Below, in pieces: positions 4,452 to 7,615 of a stretch of DNA of 7,615 nt (within the stretch, counting starts at the first letter, position 1; every line of letters begins with the position of its first letter). Position numbers and translations under genes: made by a program. The notes under the pieces are model-generated. The model saw nothing but the letters and a program-made list of their open reading frames with translations, had not been told where the DNA came from and ran no database searches. The stretch comes from an uncultured Bacilli bacterium. GTDB taxonomy: Bacteria > Bacillota_I > Bacilli_A > ML615J-28 > CAG-698. Location of the stretch: contig CANQJU010000049.1 of the NCBI GenBank assembly GCA_947624315.1, forward strand, positions 1-7,615, written 5' to 3'.

Positions 4452-5777
4452 TTGAGTTTAGTTAAAACTGGTTACAAAGAAGTCATTTATGGAAAAAATC
4501 GTGTACGTCGTAATTATTCAAAAGTTCAAACAAATGTTGAACTTCCAAATTTAATCGAGGTACAAACGAAGTCTTTTGATTGGTTTGTTAATGAAGGAAT
4601 TAAAGAATTATTTACTGAGATTTCACCAATTAAAGATCATGGGGAAAAATTGGAGTTATATTTCGGTGATTATGAATTTGATGAACCTGAATATAGCATT
4701 AATGAGGCCAAAAGAAATGTTGCAAGTTATTCAAAGCCTCTTAAAGTTGATGTAAAATTAGTTTCTAAAGAAACTGGTGAAATTAAAGAACAAAAAATAT
4801 TTTTAGGCGAATTTCCTATAATGACACCTTGGGGAACATTTGTAATTAATGGTGCTGAAAGAGTAGTTGTTACACAAATTATTCGTTCTGCAGGTGCTTT
4901 TTATTCTCGTGATGTTGATAAGAAGACAGGTCAAGTACAATTCTATGGTCAAGTTATTCCTACTCGTGGAGCTTGGATTGAATTTGAAATGGGTAGTAAA
5001 GATATTTGGTATGCTAAATTGGATAGATCAAAGAAGATACCACTTACTACATTCTTACGAGCTATAGGTTTAAACTCAAACAAAGATATTTTAGAGTTAT
5101 TTGATAATAGTACTTATTTACAAAATACATTTGCTAAAGATGAAACATTTGGTTCCGATGATGCTTTAGGTCAATTATATGATAAATTACGTCCTGGCGA
5201 AAAAGCAACACCTGAAAGTGCTAGAGCATATTTGGCTAGCCGTTTATTCGATGTTCGTCGTTATGATTTAGCTAGTGTTGGACGTTATAAAGTCAATAAA
5301 AAGTTGGATGTTTTAGAAAGAGTTGCTAATGTTGGTATTGGTAATTGTAAATTGGCTGAAGATGTTGTTGACTTCGAAACAAAAGAAGTGCTTTTTGCTA
5401 AAGACACAGTTATTGATCAAAATGTTTTTGATGAATTGAAAAATACTAGAGATAGATGGCGTCAAACACGTACATATGATCAAATGCTTGCTGGAAACAG
5501 TGTTAAATTAGAAATTTTAAAAATTGAATATCAAAATGAACATGTAACAAAAACAGCTATTTTAGTTGGTAATGATCAATCAGAAGATGCTAATCATGTA
5601 ACATTATCTGATATTTTAGCTTCAGTTGGTTATTATATTAATTTACATGATAATATTGGTAAAACAGATGACATTGACCATTTAGGAAATCGTCGTTTGC
5701 GTTTGATTGGTGAATTGTTACAAAATCAATTTAGAATTGGTTTAGCTAAAATTGAAAAGAATGTTAAATTTAATTAA
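4452..5777 (+). CDS. rpoB: RNA polymerase beta subunit, N-terminal fragment (broken rpoB)
   Basis: The fragment has 441 residues from a TTG start. Beta is normally about 1,150-1,350 residues and forms one half of the RNA polymerase active-site cleft. Landmarks run in the normal order: RRNYSK (19-24), LPNLIEVQTKSFDWF (31-45), FLGEFPIMTPWGTFVINGAE (117-136), VVVTQIIRSAGAFYS (138-152), the lobe and GRYKVNKKL (277-285), then DDIDHLGNRRLRLIGELLQ (406-424) and NQFRIGLAKIEKNVK (425-439). At this point homologues continue with an ERMS...TPQ block of about 15 residues and then LINIR. Here the frame reads FN and a TAA. The missing block and the change of frame mean this is a lesion, not a natural C-terminus. 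It is very probably inactive alone unless it assembles with the downstream fragment. RSPG is RSAG here. Confidence 0.93.
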   Translation: MSLVKTGYKEVIYGKNRVRRNYSKVQTNVELPNLIEVQTKSFDWFVNEGIKELFTEISPIKDHGEKLELYFGDYEFDEPEYSINEAKRNVASYSKPLKVDVKLVSKETGEIKEQKIFLGEFPIMTPWGTFVINGAERVVVTQIIRSAGAFYSRDVDKKTGQVQFYGQVIPTRGAWIEFEMGSKDIWYAKLDRSKKIPLTTFLRAIGLNSNKDILELFDNSTYLQNTFAKDETFGSDDALGQLYDKLRPGEKATPESARAYLASRLFDVRRYDLASVGRYKVNKKLDVLERVANVGIGNCKLAEDVVDFETKEVLFAKDTVIDQNVFDELKNTRDRWRQTRTYDQMLAGNSVKLEILKIEYQNEHVTKTAILVGNDQSEDANHVTLSDILASVGYYINLHDNIGKTDDIDHLGNRRLRLIGELLQNQFRIGLAKIEKNVKFN

Positions 5778-7615
5778 TATTAGAACTTTAACATCTTCAA
5801 TTAAGGAGTTCTTTGGTAGTAGCCAATTATCTCAATTTATGGATCAAATCAATCCATTATCTGAATTAACTCATAAACGTCGTTTATCAGCTTTAGGTGC
5901 TGGTGGTCTTACAAGAGATCGTGCTGGATTTGAAGTTCGTGACGTACACGTTTCTCATTATGGAAGAATTTGTCCAATTGAAACCCCTGAAGGTCAAAAT
6001 ATCGGATTGATAAATTCACTTGCTACTTATGCAAGAGTTGATAGATATGGATTTATTGAAACACCTTATTTAAAGGTTGTTCAAAAAGAAGGTCAAAATC
6101 CAGTTGTTACTGATGAAATGATTTATTTAACAGCTGATAAGGAAGAAGCATATTATATTGCTCAAGCCAATACAGATGTCAATGAAAATAGAGAAATTGT
6201 ATCTGATAAAGTTACGGCTCGTCATATGGGTGAAACAATTGAAATTGAAAAAGAAAAAATCAATTTAATGGATGTCTCTCCAAAACAAATTGTTGCCGTT
6301 TCAACTGCTTGTATTCCATTCTTAGAGCATGATGATGCTAACCGTGCCTTAATGGGTGCTAACATGCAACGTCAAGCTATTCCTCTATTAAAGCCAGAAG
6401 CTGCCTTTGTAGCAACAGGTATTGAGGAAAAGGCCGCTAAAGATTCTGGAGTTGCTGTTATTTGTGAAAATGATGGAGAAGTTGTTTATGCTGATGCTTT
6501 AAAAATTATTGTTAAAGAAACATCAGGTGCCCTTAAAGAATATGAATTATTAAAATATGAGCGTTCTAATGCTAGTACATGTGTTAACCAAAAACCAATT
6601 GTTAGAAAAGGTGAAAAGGTTAAAAAAGGTGATGTTTTAGCAGATGGTGCTTCAATGGATCAAGGTGAAATGGCTCTAGGAAGAAATGTCGTAATTGCCT
6701 TTATGACATGGAATGGTTATAACTACGAAGATGCCATTGTTATGAGTGAAAGATTAGTTCAAGATGATGTTTATACATCAATTCATATTGAAAAATATGA
6801 AGTTGAAGTTCGTGATACAAAATTAGGTAAAGAAGAAATAACTCGTGAATTAGACGATAAGAAAGAAGCTATTGCTAATCTAGATGAAAGAGGTATTATT
6901 CGTTTAGGTGCTGAGGTCAAAGAAAATGATATTTTAGTAGGTAAAGTAACACCAAAAGGACAAACTGATCCTACTCCTGAAGAGAGATTATCTCATGCTT
7001 TATTCTCAGATAATTCTAAAGATGTTCGTAATACTTCATTGAAAGTTCCTCATGGTGGTGGTGGAATTGTTCATCGTATTGAATATTTCAATCGTAAAAA
7101 TGGTGATAAGTTAGCTCCTGGAGTTAATGAAACAGTTCGCGTTTATATTGTTCAAAAGAGAAAGATTACCGAAGGTGATAAGATGTCAGGTCGTCACGGA
7201 AATAAAGGTGTTATTTCTCGTATTTTACCTCAAGAAGATATGCCATATATGGAAGATGGTACACCTGTTGATATTATGCTTAATCCTCAAGGTATTCCAT
7301 CACGTTTGAATATCGGTCAAGTATTAGAGATTCATTTGGGTATGGCAGCTAAAAAGTTAGGTGTACATATTGCTACTCCTGTATTTGATGGTGTTACTGA
7401 TGCTGATTTGCGCAATATTATGGCTGAAGCTGGCATGGCACCTGATGGAAAAACTGTCTTAATTGATGGTCGTACAGGTAAAAAATATGATAATAGAATT
7501 TCTGTTGGTGTAATGTATATGATTAAATTGGCTCACATGGTTGATGATAAATTACATGCTCGTAGTGAAGGTCCTTATACATTAGTTACTCAACAACCTA
7601 TGGGTGGTAAAGCTC
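5761..7615 (+). CDS. rpoB: RNA polymerase beta subunit, C-terminal fragment, open at window end (broken rpoB)
   Basis: This frame is +1 relative to the upstream part and runs without a stop to the window edge, about 618 residues from the ATG at 5761. Clear beta homology starts at LINIRTLTSSIKEFFGSS (bases from 5770). It continues through the rifampicin pocket (QLSQFMDQINPLSELTHKRR, then LSALGAGG), the ETPEGQNIGLINSL block, CIPFLEHDDANRALMGANMQ, WNGYNYEDAIVMSERLV, PHGGGGIVHR, the active-site lysine segment GDKMSGRHGNKGVIS and MYMIKLAHMVDDKLHARSEG. It ends within the TQQPMGGKAQ block. The last 100 or more residues lie outside the window. The ATG overlaps the upstream stop region by 17 bases and has only a weak GAAAAG before it, so its use as a start is uncertain. 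No second break is seen. Confidence 0.9.
   Translation, partial: MLNLINIRTLTSSIKEFFGSSQLSQFMDQINPLSELTHKRRLSALGAGGLTRDRAGFEVRDVHVSHYGRICPIETPEGQNIGLINSLATYARVDRYGFIETPYLKVVQKEGQNPVVTDEMIYLTADKEEAYYIAQANTDVNENREIVSDKVTARHMGETIEIEKEKINLMDVSPKQIVAVSTACIPFLEHDDANRALMGANMQRQAIPLLKPEAAFVATGIEEKAAKDSGVAVICENDGEVVYADALKIIVKETSGALKEYELLKYERSNASTCVNQKPIVRKGEKVKKGDVLADGASMDQGEMALGRNVVIAFMTWNGYNYEDAIVMSERLVQDDVYTSIHIEKYEVEVRDTKLGKEEITRELDDKKEAIANLDERGIIRLGAEVKENDILVGKVTPKGQTDPTPEERLSHALFSDNSKDVRNTSLKVPHGGGGIVHRIEYFNRKNGDKLAPGVNETVRVYIVQKRKITEGDKMSGRHGNKGVISRILPQEDMPYMEDGTPVDIMLNPQGIPSRLNIGQVLEIHLGMAAKKLGVHIATPVFDGVTDADLRNIMAEAGMAPDGKTVLIDGRTGKKYDNRISVGVMYMIKLAHMVDDKLHARSEGPYTLVTQQPMGGKA
5763..5778 (+). 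other. rpoB junction: missing block and frame change
   Basis: In the upstream frame the codons are GTT AAA TTT AAT TAA; in the downstream frame TTA ATT AAT begins at 5770. Homologues have about 15 residues between the lysine at 5766-5768 and the leucine at 5770, where only one base remains, a net loss of about 44 bases. The join contains the palindromes TTAAATTTAA (5764-5773) and TTAATTAA (5770-5777). Confidence 0.85.

Noticed and set aside
4867..5067. 66-residue ORF inside the 5' part of rpoB
   Set aside because: It overlaps conserved beta sequence in another frame and is a shadow reading frame.
5766..5777. Programmed +1 frameshift rejoining the two rpoB frames
   Set aside because: A shift at AAA TTT AAT TAA would give KNVK-LINIR but would still lack about 15 conserved residues, and no known stimulatory signal is visible. 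A deletion or sequence error is simpler.
5764..5777. Intein, intron or insertion element as the cause of the rpoB break
   Set aside because: Sequence is missing rather than added at the join; there is no inserted segment, target-site repeat or splice motif.
5812..5910. Rifampicin resistance mutation in the rif cluster
   Set aside because: The key resistance residues are wild type. The position reading Ile in MDQINP is naturally variable (Asn or Thr elsewhere).
7127..7309. 60-residue ORF inside the 3' part of rpoB
   Set aside because: It is out of frame within strongly conserved beta coding sequence and has no plausible SD or family match.

Overview
The window is a chromosomal piece of a low-GC Gram-positive bacterium (Bacillota). 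The composition is strongly AT-rich, the Shine-Dalgarno sites are strong (AGGAGG), several genes use GTG or TTG starts, and the order nusG - rplK - rplA - rplJ - rplL - rsmC-like - rpoB is the conserved Firmicutes arrangement. Tryptophan is encoded by TGG and no reading frame needs TGA as sense, so the Mycoplasma code does not apply. Protein details such as the L11 N-terminal loop suggest an Erysipelotrichia/Mollicutes-related lineage rather than a classical Bacillus; that placement is inference.

Layout. Positions 1-387 hold the C-terminal two thirds of NusG, closed by an intrinsic terminator. A near-consensus sigma-A promoter (439-467) then drives rplK (L11) and rplA (L1). Each of these two genes is preceded by an RNA motif resembling the L1-binding site, so L1 probably represses both. 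An L10 leader with an intrinsic terminator (about 1826-1928) precedes rplJ (L10) and rplL (L7/L12), and a terminator at 2842-2867 closes that unit. Two non-ribosomal genes follow, each with its own extended -10 promoter: a cytoplasmic SGNH/GDSL esterase resembling acetylxylan esterase Axe2, and an RsmC/YbxB-type rRNA methyltransferase. Another strong terminator (4272-4317) and a promoter with a duplicated -35 element lead into rpoB.

The most striking feature is that rpoB is broken. The first reading frame (4452-5777) matches the beta subunit up to the block just before the rifampicin pocket and then stops. The rest of beta continues in a different frame from about 5761/5770 to the window end with no further interruption. 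About 15 normally conserved residues (roughly 44 bases) are missing at the join. Either this is a real lesion or split in an essential gene, or it is a consensus or assembly error.

The genes work together in translation and transcription: NusG and beta belong to RNA polymerase elongation, L11/L1/L10/L12 build the L1 stalk and the GTPase-associated centre, and the methyltransferase modifies 16S rRNA. No mobile element, CRISPR array, tRNA or rRNA gene was seen. Apart from the rpoB break, the window is a core housekeeping locus. The points worth checking are the break, the layered leader RNAs and the repeats in the promoters.
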